Source: JAGOTP01 sp964598725
GTDB lineage: Bacteria > Patescibacteriota > Patescibacteriia > 2-12-FULL-60-25
Reading direction: 5' to 3'
DNA length: 64,000 nt
NCBI GenBank assembly: GCA_964598725.1
Contig: CAZRCW010000001.1
Location: forward strand, 372,001 to 436,000
A model generated the notes under the pieces. That model was given only the letters and a program-made list of their open reading frames with translations. It was not told the DNA's origin and did no database searches. This document shows, in pieces, positions 54,403-61,894 of this stretch (position 1 is the first letter of the stretch; each line of letters begins with the position of its first letter). Position numbers and translations under genes: made by a program.

Positions 54403-55483
54403 GCCTCGCATAACCCAGGTTCTCTGGGCCTTGAATCGTGCCGGTGCCGAGCGCGTCGTCTTTGATTTGATCAGCTGTCTTAAAGATCGTTTTGACTTTC
54501 GATTGGTCGCGGCCGGTGGCGGTGGAGAGATGGAGAAAGAATTTCAGTCACTGGGTATCGATATTGTTGTCGCGCCTAACAATTTGAGCAAACTCGGTCT
54601 TCTGCAATTCATGGGAAATGAGTTTCGTACGCATCGTCCGGACCTAATTCACACGCATCTCGGTGGTGATGTCTGGGCGGGGTTGGTAGCGAATTGGCAG
54701 CGTATCCATCCTTGGATCTCGACGATTCATAATGAAGACCATGATGATCCCTGGTTGCGTACTCAACTGCGCTCGTACGCGGCTAAACGAGTCGATCACA
54801 TCGCATGCATCTCTCACGGAGTAAAGGCCTACGTTCACACACAATTCGGGGCGCCGCTTCACAAGCTCTCCGTTATTCCAAACGGTATCGATCTCATGCC
54901 GATTCAGGTGCGTCCGCCACGGCCGTTTCAAGATATTCCAAAGTTGTTGACGGTTGGCCGCTTAGTTGATCAAAAAGGTCACGACACATTATTGAAGGCA
55001 CTTGCCCAAGTAAAGCAGCCCTGGCGCTTAGACATCTGTGGGGATGGACCAAATCGTTTGAAACTCGAACGCCTTACAGAATCACTCGGTCTTTTGCCAC
55101 GCGTGAAGTTCCTCGGCGTCGTTACAGACGTGAAGCGTCGTCTCGCCGAAGCGGATGTCTTTTGTTTTCCTTCGCGTTGGGAAGGGCAGGGGATAGCTTG
55201 TCTCGAAGCGGCTGCCAGCGCAACGCCGATGCTTCTCAGTGATCTCCCGGTCTTCCGTGAATGGTTTAGTGATGCGTCCGCTTGTTTCGCCAAGGTTGAT
55301 GATGTTGATCTATGGGCTAAGGCCTTACAAGGAGTGCTGCAGCAGCCAGCGGACGCGATCAAGCGCGCCGCCACCGCTCGCAAGATCGTGCTCGAACGTG
55401 GCACTCGTGAGATAATGGCCGATGCCTACGCTCACCTTTACCAACGCTGGCTGAACTCCTATGCGCATCCTCCAAGTCAATAA
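54392..55483 (+). CDS. GT4-family glycosyltransferase
   Basis: The 363-residue product has the GT-B fold: an N-terminal GAERVVFDLISCL segment, IPNGIDL, VGRLVDQKGHDTLL near residue 187 and the donor-site stretch FPSRWEGQGIACLEA (EX7E-like). It adds a nucleotide-sugar unit to a surface glycan. It overlaps the ligase gene and the next GT gene, a typical co-translated cluster. Confidence 0.9.
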   Translation: MTPKPRITQVLWALNRAGAERVVFDLISCLKDRFDFRLVAAGGGGEMEKEFQSLGIDIVVAPNNLSKLGLLQFMGNEFRTHRPDLIHTHLGGDVWAGLVANWQRIHPWISTIHNEDHDDPWLRTQLRSYAAKRVDHIACISHGVKAYVHTQFGAPLHKLSVIPNGIDLMPIQVRPPRPFQDIPKLLTVGRLVDQKGHDTLLKALAQVKQPWRLDICGDGPNRLKLERLTESLGLLPRVKFLGVVTDVKRRLAEADVFCFPSRWEGQGIACLEAAASATPMLLSDLPVFREWFSDASACFAKVDDVDLWAKALQGVLQQPADAIKRAATARKIVLERGTREIMADAYAHLYQRWLNSYAHPPSQ

Positions 55484-56714
55484 ATTCTTCGATCTTCACG
55501 GGGGCGCCGAAATCTACGCCCATCGCTTAACAAAAGCCCAGCGTGATGCGGGCCACGAAGTTCATTCGTTCTCAACCCTTTCTGAAAAGAACTTGCCGTC
55601 GGATGACGAGAAGAATTTTGTTACTCGAAATACCTTGAATAAGTGGGAAGGACCGGTAAAAGATGCGAAGAAAGCACTCCAATTTATCTGGAACCGTGAA
55701 GCCGAACTCGCGATGCGTAAGATGCTGAAAGAGATTCGACCAGATGTCGTGCATGTTCACAATATTTATCATCACTTGTCGGCATCCGTTCTACGGCCGA
55801 TCCGTCAGTTTCGTATTCCTTGCGTGCAAACGCTTCACGACTACAAGCTCGCCTGTCCGAGCTACAGTATGTTTACGCAAGGCGCTCCGTGTGAGCGCTG
55901 CAAAGGCGGAAAATATTTGAATGCGGTCAAAAATAACTGTGTCTTCGCGTCCGTTCCAGGAAATTTGTTGGTCGCCTTCGAGATGGGTTTCACGAAGCAA
56001 TTCCAGATGTACGAGAAGACGATGCAGGCCTTCATCTGTCCCTCGAAGTTTATGAAGCAGAAGATGGAAGATTGGGGAGAGCCGGCCAGTAAATTAATCT
56101 ACGCACCCAATCCGGTAACCGTATCCGACGCACCCGCCGAACGAGGCGGCGGCTATGTTCTATTAGCTGGTCGCTTGTCGATTGAGAAAGGGATCGATTC
56201 ATTCTTGAAGGCGGCCGTGCAAATTCCAGAACTCAACGTCAAGATCGCGGGTCGTGGTCCCGAGGAGGAAAAACTTCAGAAGATCGTGCGTGACGCCAAT
56301 GCGAAAAACATCGAGTTCCTTGGCTTTCAGTCACCGGATGCGCTGAGCGTGATCCGAGCGAAAGCCGATGCACTCATCATGTCATCCATCTGGTATGAGA
56401 ACGCATCAACGTCTGTGTTGGAGGCGATGGGTGATGGCATCCCTTGTATTGGTACGCGTATTGGGGGAACGCCAGAGCTCATTGAAGATGGAAAAGATGG
56501 TTGGCTTGTAAAGCCGGGAGATGTCGAGGATTGGATCAATGTCTTGCGTGACTTCTTAGCTACGCCAGACGAGGAGCGCGCACGTCGTGGTTTAGCTGCA
56601 CGTGCAAAAATTCTCGAAACACGCACCTGGACAAAACATCTAGCCGATCTTGATACGATCTACGCGGACGCCATCGAAGCTATGCGATTGAGTCAATCGA
56701 ACATGGTATACTAA
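55461..56714 (+). CDS. GT4-family glycosyltransferase
   Basis: The 417-residue product has HGGAEIYAHRLTKAQ near residue 13, a central YAPNPVTV, LLAGRLSIEKGIDSFLKAA and the acidic donor motif ENASTSVLEAMGDGIPC. A Cys-rich segment ACPSYSMFTQGAPCERC in the N-domain may bind metal, as in some GT4. It overlaps the previous gene by 23 nt. Confidence 0.9.
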   Translation: MRILQVNKFFDLHGGAEIYAHRLTKAQRDAGHEVHSFSTLSEKNLPSDDEKNFVTRNTLNKWEGPVKDAKKALQFIWNREAELAMRKMLKEIRPDVVHVHNIYHHLSASVLRPIRQFRIPCVQTLHDYKLACPSYSMFTQGAPCERCKGGKYLNAVKNNCVFASVPGNLLVAFEMGFTKQFQMYEKTMQAFICPSKFMKQKMEDWGEPASKLIYAPNPVTVSDAPAERGGGYVLLAGRLSIEKGIDSFLKAAVQIPELNVKIAGRGPEEEKLQKIVRDANAKNIEFLGFQSPDALSVIRAKADALIMSSIWYENASTSVLEAMGDGIPCIGTRIGGTPELIEDGKDGWLVKPGDVEDWINVLRDFLATPDEERARRGLAARAKILETRTWTKHLADLDTIYADAIEAMRLSQSNMVY

Positions 56715-56722
56715 CTTCATCT

Positions 56723-56971
56723 ATGAGCCTTGCCCTTCAAATCTTGATCGGAGTCGTGATCGTTGCGGTGGGTGGATTCTTCGTCATCAAAACCGAGATG
56801 GTCCTTGGATTCTTTGGGAGTTTCGATTGGGCCGAGCGTCACCTGGGCGGTTCGCGTTTGTTCTATAAGCTGTTGGGCATTCTTCTTATCGTCATCGGTC
56901 TCATCGTTGCGACCGACATGTGGGATGCCTTCTTGAATGCGACGCTTGGGTCGATCTTTCCAGCCACGTAA
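56723..56971 (+). CDS. Two-helix membrane protein, hypothetical
   Basis: The 82-residue product has helices near residues 4-24 and 46-66 with a short amphipathic middle (MVLGFFGSFDWAERHLGGS). It starts 8 nt after the GT gene on the same transcript. No family named. Confidence 0.65.
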   Translation: MSLALQILIGVVIVAVGGFFVIKTEMVLGFFGSFDWAERHLGGSRLFYKLLGILLIVIGLIVATDMWDAFLNATLGSIFPAT

Positions 56972-56977
56972 ACGCCC

Positions 56978-57586
56978 ATGATCCGGCAAGCGATGAGTTC
57001 GACCGATGTCCTGAATCCGTTCAAAGTGCTTGAGCGGATTGGTTTGCGTCGGGGAGCTTGGGTCGCGGATCTAGGGTGTGGAAGTACCGGGCACTTCGTG
57101 TTTCCGCTGGCGCAGATGGTGGGGGCGGACGGAAGAGTGTTTGCGGTCGACATTCGCAAAGTCGCGCTGCAGGCGATCGAGAAAGCGGCACGTCATGAAC
57201 ATTTCTTGAATGTCGAAACGATCTGGTCCGATATCGAGGTAGTTGGTGCGGCACGCATTCCTGATGCGTCGCTCGATGTCACGTTGGTTGTAGACAATCT
57301 GTACCTTGCAGACAATCGTGATGGTCTTGTTCAAGAAGCTTGGCGGGTGACAAAACCAGGCGGACGCCTCGTGTGTATTGAATGGATGCCAGGGAGGACG
57401 ATTCTTGGACCAGCGGATGATCGTCGCCTCTCTGATGTAGAAGCGGATCGTCTCTGGCGCCGTCAGGGTTGGGCTCCTATTGAGGCCTTCGAAGCGGGGG
57501 AGTTCCATTACGCCCTTATGTATGAACGCTTAATTGGAGAGCCGCTCGTGACAGTTGGGCACATCGCGCTCCCTTCGACGAATTGA
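56978..57586 (+). CDS. Class I SAM-dependent methyltransferase
   Basis: The 202-residue product has the SAM motif VADLGCGSTGHFVFPLA near residue 31, an acidic FAVDIR motif II and a post-motif PGGRLVCIEW. The methyl acceptor is unknown; small-molecule or lipid targets are common for this type. It is 6 nt after the small membrane gene. An ATG five codons downstream (56993) is an alternative start. Confidence 0.85.
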   Translation: MIRQAMSSTDVLNPFKVLERIGLRRGAWVADLGCGSTGHFVFPLAQMVGADGRVFAVDIRKVALQAIEKAARHEHFLNVETIWSDIEVVGAARIPDASLDVTLVVDNLYLADNRDGLVQEAWRVTKPGGRLVCIEWMPGRTILGPADDRRLSDVEADRLWRRQGWAPIEAFEAGEFHYALMYERLIGEPLVTVGHIALPSTN

Positions 57587-57622
57587 CGACTTCGCTGCAC
57601 GTGTGGCATTACACGCATATCT

Positions 57623-58030
57623 ATGTCTGGAATCCTGTCTTTCTCCTACTGGTTTTCTTTCTTCCCGCCAGCTCTTCTCCGCTCGATGCAGATCGCTTTT
57701 GCGGCTATCTTCGTGCTCTTCGTCGGTGCTGGGTTGCTGACGCTCTTCGTATTTCGTCGTCAGGCGGCGTCTAAGGTTCGTAAGCAGGCGCTGGGTCGTG
57801 CAGGTCACACGTTCCTTTGGGCCGGTATCTGTGGCCTCTTCTGGCTTCTGATGACCGTCCTGGGCGTTCCGGTACTTGGCATGCGTCTCTGGTTGCCGGT
57901 CGGTGCGATTTTCTTCGGTTGGTTGTTCTACCGCCCGATCAAGGAATGGTACACCAGTATCCCAGCTCTAGAGCAGGACGCAATGAATAAAGCTTCTTAC
58001 GAAAAATGGCTGCCAAAGCCAAAAAAATAA
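57623..58030 (+). CDS. Membrane protein, hypothetical
   Basis: The 135-residue product has about three hydrophobic helices and a basic C-terminus (SYEKWLPKPKK). Its last 25 nt overlap the YraN-family gene in another frame, so the two are co-expressed. No function known. Confidence 0.65.
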   Translation: MSGILSFSYWFSFFPPALLRSMQIAFAAIFVLFVGAGLLTLFVFRRQAASKVRKQALGRAGHTFLWAGICGLFWLLMTVLGVPVLGMRLWLPVGAIFFGWLFYRPIKEWYTSIPALEQDAMNKASYEKWLPKPKK

Positions 58031-58395
58031 CGCGTCCGAACGGGCGTGGACAAGTCGGCCGCCAAGGCGAAGATCTGGCGGCCGATTTTTTGCAGTCAAA
58101 AGGCTTTTCGATCATTGAACGAAACTGGCATTGCCGGGCAGGCGAGATAGATCTGATCGTCGAACGGGATCAGGTGATCCGCTTTGTTGAGGTCAAAACC
58201 CGACGTACCACGACGTTCGGCTTTCCTGAAGAGTCGGTCAGCTTCTCCAAGCGTCAGCGCTGGTTCCGAGCCATCGAATTTTGGCTACAGCAACACAGCC
58301 TCACTTCGGCTCACTATCAGGCGGATGTGATCTCAATCCTGTGGATAACTCAAGAACCGGCTATCGAATGGATTGAAAACGTTGAAATTGGTTAA
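58006..58395 (+). CDS. YraN family (UPF0102) predicted nuclease
   Basis: The 129-residue product has GRQGEDLAADFLQSKGF near residue 18 and the nuclease core GEIDLIVERDQVIRFVEVKTR with the E...D...ExK residues of the PD-(D/E)XK fold. YraN proteins resemble Holliday-junction resolvases; the role is not established. It overlaps the preceding gene by 25 nt. Confidence 0.88.
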   Translation: MAAKAKKITRPNGRGQVGRQGEDLAADFLQSKGFSIIERNWHCRAGEIDLIVERDQVIRFVEVKTRRTTTFGFPEESVSFSKRQRWFRAIEFWLQQHSLTSAHYQADVISILWITQEPAIEWIENVEIG

Positions 58396-58436
58396 GCAAA
58401 AATCGCTCAGTTGAGCCAAAAAACCACCTATTTTGA

Positions 58437-58465
58437 TTGACAAAACACGAAAAAAGTGCTTAACT
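58437..58465 (+). promoter_or_regulatory. Promoter of the third GT4 gene, leaderless
   Basis: TTGACA (58437-58442), 17-nt spacer, TTAACT (58460-58465; TAACTG with 18 nt also fits). It ends 8 nt before the ATG at 58474. Confidence 0.7.
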
Positions 58466-58473
58466 GTGAGGTT

Positions 58474-59652
58474 ATGAAACGACCATTGACCATCGTTATG
58501 ATTGGCCAAAAAGGCTTACCTGCCCGTTCGGGTGGGATTGAGCGTCACGTGTCGTCGGTGGCAACTGGCTTGGTTCAGCGTGGCTATCGAGTTGTTGTGT
58601 ATGGTCGTCGTTGGTATGTCGGTAATGGTCAGGCCCCAGCCGGGGTCGAGCAGCGTTTTAGTTCCGGAATCCGCAGCAAGCACCTGGATGCGATTACACA
58701 TTCGTTAACGGCGCTCTGGGATGCGCGTCGTGTAAAACCAGACGTTATTCATCTGCAAGGATCGAGCGTCGCCTTACTCGCTCCCATTGCTCGCCTCTTT
58801 CATCCACGGGCTAAATTGGTCGTGACGTTCCATTGTATCGATGCAGGTCATGCAAAATGGAACTGGTTGGCCAAAAAGATTTTGCGCCTTGGTGAATGGA
58901 TTTCCTGCTATGTTCCAGATAAAACAATTGTTGTCTCACAAACGCTTTTACGCGATTGTTTGAAGCGTTTCTCAACACAGGCGGTATATATCTCGCATCC
59001 CTTCGATATCGATAAGAACCCCGTCCCGACCGCACCGTTGGCTCAGTTCGGTTTAGTGAAAGATCATTACTTGATTTCCGCTGGTCGCCTGGTCCCAAAT
59101 AAGCATATTCACTTGTTAATTCAAGCCTATGCGAAGGTGCGTGAAACGCACGCGGAATTGTTCGCTAATATCCCGCTCGTGATCGTTGGAGGCGGTGTTT
59201 GGACCGATTCCTACGTCTCTTGGCTGTCTAAGCTTGCTTCGACTGTCCCGAACGTGAAGTTACTTGGCGAACGCTGTGGTATCGAGCTCGCCGCCCTGCA
59301 GGCGCACGCCATGGCCCATGTCTTTCCAACGCTGACCGAAGGTTTATCCTTTGCGATGTTGGAAGCCGGCGCCTTTGCACGTCCGGCGATCGCGACCGCC
59401 TTACCTCAGAACCGAGAAGCGCTCGGAACGGATGTGATCCGTGTACGAGTAAATGATGTTGATGACTTAGCGCGCGGCTTGCTCGAAATGGTCTCCTTAT
59501 CTCCGGAACGCCGTCAGGTAATGGGTGAGGCGACACGGGCTCATGTAGAGCGCGCCTTCCATCCGGTGGATCGTATTGACGATCTCGATCGCTTCTACCG
59601 TGAACTATGCGGTCGTCCAACCGAGCTCGTCAGTCAGCCATTGGCTGCATAA
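58474..59652 (+). CDS. GT4-family glycosyltransferase
   Basis: The 392-residue product has MIGQKGLPARSGGIERHV near residue 9 (GlyxxGG type phosphate-loop), VTFHCIDAGH near residue 118, ISAGRLVPNKHIHLLI, and the acidic donor motif TEGLSFAMLEAGAFARP. It may add sugar to a lipid-linked glycan. Start 58474 follows directly on its promoter; an in-frame GTG at 58456 lies inside the promoter. No SD worth the name (GAGG at 2-3 nt spacing). Confidence 0.9.
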   Translation: MKRPLTIVMIGQKGLPARSGGIERHVSSVATGLVQRGYRVVVYGRRWYVGNGQAPAGVEQRFSSGIRSKHLDAITHSLTALWDARRVKPDVIHLQGSSVALLAPIARLFHPRAKLVVTFHCIDAGHAKWNWLAKKILRLGEWISCYVPDKTIVVSQTLLRDCLKRFSTQAVYISHPFDIDKNPVPTAPLAQFGLVKDHYLISAGRLVPNKHIHLLIQAYAKVRETHAELFANIPLVIVGGGVWTDSYVSWLSKLASTVPNVKLLGERCGIELAALQAHAMAHVFPTLTEGLSFAMLEAGAFARPAIATALPQNREALGTDVIRVRVNDVDDLARGLLEMVSLSPERRQVMGEATRAHVERAFHPVDRIDDLDRFYRELCGRPTELVSQPLAA

Positions 59653-59685
59653 GGTGTACAATTAGCCAAAAATTGTTTTTTCACC

Positions 59686-59721
59686 CCAACCCCTAGGTAT
59701 TCGCCTAGGGGTTGGCTTTTT
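59686..59721 (+). terminator. Terminator of the polysaccharide cluster
   Basis: CCAACCCCTAGG and CCTAGGGGTTGG form a perfect 12-bp stem around TATTCG, followed by CTTTTTG. Confidence 0.92.
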
Positions 59722-59830
59722 GCCAGATTTTTGCTACATTACCGTCTAATCTCTATCGATTATGTATTTTGGATTGTTCACCCCGCATGAAGGAATTTTT
59801 CGCTCAATGTAGCGTTTTATTTCACATTGC

Positions 59831-60412
59831 ATGTCCTCATTGATCGATGCGTATTTAGTCTTCCAGATCCGAAGTGATGGTGACCGGAACGCCTTTGCCC
59901 GTCTCTACGATCGGCATGTCCAGTCGCTCTATCGTTTTATTTACGCGAAAGTTTCGCATCGTGAGGTAGCGGAAGACTTGGTTTCGGAGGTATTTCTCGA
60001 TTTGTGGCGCATTTTGTCTCTGCGAACGGAGGAGATCAAGAGCCTACGAGGCCTTCTTTATAAGATTGCACGCCATAAGATCATTGATACCTACCGTCGC
60101 AATAAACGTCGACCAACCGAGTCTTTGGAGGACGAGAGTGTAACAGACGATGGGGGTCCGGCGACTTCTAGTAATGAGAAGCACATCTCAGATCGAGGAA
60201 AGGGCTCTGAACGAGCGGTTATCCAGGCCGACGCCGCCCTGCTCCTCCGCCATGTGAAAAAATTGAAAGAAGACTATCAAGACGTATTGTTGCTCCGCTT
60301 GGTCGAAGATCTCTCGTTCCCAGAGATCGCCCAGGCGCTCGACAAGACGCATGCCAATGTTCGAGTGATCTACCATCGAGCTGTTACTCTCCTTAAGACC
60401 TTCATCGAATAA
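59831..60412 (+). CDS. ECF-type RNA polymerase sigma factor (copy 2)
   Basis: The 193-residue product has sigma region 2 (FARLYDRHVQSLYRFIY, then LYKIARHKIIDTYRRNKR) and region 4 (LKEDYQDVLLLRLVEDLSF with a helix-turn-helix), with a variable polar linker. It is longer than copy 1 through that linker. It is followed 9 nt later by a DUF5667 gene, the same pairing as at 24290. Upstream is an AT-rich leader, no SD. Confidence 0.9.
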   Translation: MSSLIDAYLVFQIRSDGDRNAFARLYDRHVQSLYRFIYAKVSHREVAEDLVSEVFLDLWRILSLRTEEIKSLRGLLYKIARHKIIDTYRRNKRRPTESLEDESVTDDGGPATSSNEKHISDRGKGSERAVIQADAALLLRHVKKLKEDYQDVLLLRLVEDLSFPEIAQALDKTHANVRVIYHRAVTLLKTFIE

Positions 60413-60421
60413 TCCACCATT

Positions 60422-61651
60422 ATGCGCGACTCACGTACTCCACGTCTCCGCCACATGCTCACCGAGCTTCGCTCAGTGCAGGCGGATTCGGCGTGGGTGA
60501 GTGAAACCCGTGCGCAATTGTTGGAGAAGATCGGTGGAGCAGAAGTGGTCCATGTTTCGTTCGTTGAGCGTGTCCGTATGGTGGTTGGTTCGTTTATTCC
60601 AACCCCAGCTCGTTCGGTCTTGCGTGGTCCAATTGCCGCTGTCTTGTCCGGCCTCGCCTTGATCGTTGGTGGTTCGATGGCAAGCGTGTCCGCAGCGGAG
60701 CAATCAGTGCCGGGAGATCTACTCTTCCCGGTTAAATTGGTTTCCGAACAGACACGGATGGCGCTCGCAACCGATAAGCGCGAGAAGGTGCGCTTGAAGG
60801 GCGAGTTCGTGAACCGCCGTGTCGACGAGATCAAAAAGATCGCTCAAACCGACGTAGAGAAAAAGCCAGAGCGCTTAAAAGAGGCGACTGAAATTCTACG
60901 CCGTGATTTAGATACCGTACGTAATCAGTTATCGGATGTTTCAAGTGAGAAGCCAAGTGAGCGCGTCGAAGTCGCTCGTCTAATCGACAAAGCGAGTACT
61001 GATGCTGCTGCCGGCTTGAAGGAAGCGAAGGCGGCTTTACCGGTCGAATCACGGCCACAGGTAACAGAGGTTGAAGTCGCTGCGGTCAATGCCTCGGTCA
61101 AAGCAGTCAATGTCATCATCGACTCCCAGATCAATGATGAAGATGCGAAGAAAGTTGTGTCAAAAGAAGAGTTGCTCGAGTCAATCAATCAAAAAGTCGA
61201 AGGAGTCTCAGATCATATCACAAGTGCTACTCAGCAGTTGACGAGCGCTGGTATCTTATCCGCTTCGGGAACGGCTGTCGTATTACCTGCGACGAGTACA
61301 GTGAGTCTGGGAGTCTCTACATCATCGGTAGCGGATCTGCTCAGTGCCAATGCTTCGTTGGCTCAGGCGCGTCAGCTATTGTTAGAAGATCGTTTGAGTG
61401 AGGTCGGGGACAAATTGATTGAAGCTTCCAAGTCAGCCTCCAATGCAGAGAAGACAGTTGAAGCGGCCTCCTCATCTACGTCAACCACCATCCCGACCGC
61501 AACCACGACGCCGGCTGTTACAACAACAACTCCATCGGGTACAACAACAACAACTTCAGCTGTCACGATCGTGACAACAACATCTCCAGCAACGCCTCCC
61601 GCCTCTACGACGCCAATGACGCCTCCGTCTACTACCCAGCAAAAGAAATAA
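60422..61651 (+). CDS. DUF5667 membrane protein with Thr-rich tail
   Basis: The 409-residue product has a predicted membrane helix near residues 68-90, the DUF5667 core SVPGDLLFPVKLVSEQTRMA, a long helical stalk and a C-terminal low-complexity tail of Thr, Ala and Pro (encoded by ACA/ACC/ACG runs near 61490-61630). It is coupled to sigma copy 2. The tail looks surface-exposed. A regulatory role over the sigma factor is inference. Confidence 0.75.
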   Translation: MRDSRTPRLRHMLTELRSVQADSAWVSETRAQLLEKIGGAEVVHVSFVERVRMVVGSFIPTPARSVLRGPIAAVLSGLALIVGGSMASVSAAEQSVPGDLLFPVKLVSEQTRMALATDKREKVRLKGEFVNRRVDEIKKIAQTDVEKKPERLKEATEILRRDLDTVRNQLSDVSSEKPSERVEVARLIDKASTDAAAGLKEAKAALPVESRPQVTEVEVAAVNASVKAVNVIIDSQINDEDAKKVVSKEELLESINQKVEGVSDHITSATQQLTSAGILSASGTAVVLPATSTVSLGVSTSSVADLLSANASLAQARQLLLEDRLSEVGDKLIEASKSASNAEKTVEAASSSTSTTIPTATTTPAVTTTTPSGTTTTTSAVTIVTTTSPATPPASTTPMTPPSTTQQKK

Positions 61652-61655
61652 CAAA

Positions 61656-61894
61656 GTAAAGCGGCCGAGAGATCACCGATCTCCATCCGCTCCGGTCCAC
61701 ATCAGCTGATGCGTATCGGAGCGGGTGCAGGGCTCAATCCCTAACCCGGCCTGTCACCTTTTCATTCACGCGTGGTTCATAAAGGTCGATCTCTAGCGTT
61801 TGTTAGAGGTTCCACGCACCTTACTCAGACATTTCTTTTACCGCGTTTTTCTTTCTCCAAAGAAAAACCGGTCTCTCGAAGACCTACAGGTCAT
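61656..61894 (+). promoter_or_regulatory. Highly structured leader of the surface protein gene
   Basis: The 239-nt leader contains at least six hairpins: GAGATC/GATCTC (61669-61683), CCGCTCCG/CGGAGCGG (61687-61724) enclosing CATCAGCTGATG, AGGG/CCCT (61729-61742), GCGTGG/CCACGC (61770-61817) enclosing CTCTA/TAGAG, GTTTTTCTTT/AAAGAAAAAC (61845-61868), and GGTCT/AGACC (61870-61884). The segment GGGTGCAGGG...CCCTAACCCGG resembles the ydaO (c-di-AMP) riboswitch core. I cannot confirm that identity. The 61845 hairpin could be its expression platform. Confidence 0.45.

Noticed and set aside
58456..58473. Upstream GTG start for the third GT4 gene
   Set aside because: It lies within the -10 region of a strong promoter, so it would not be transcribed.
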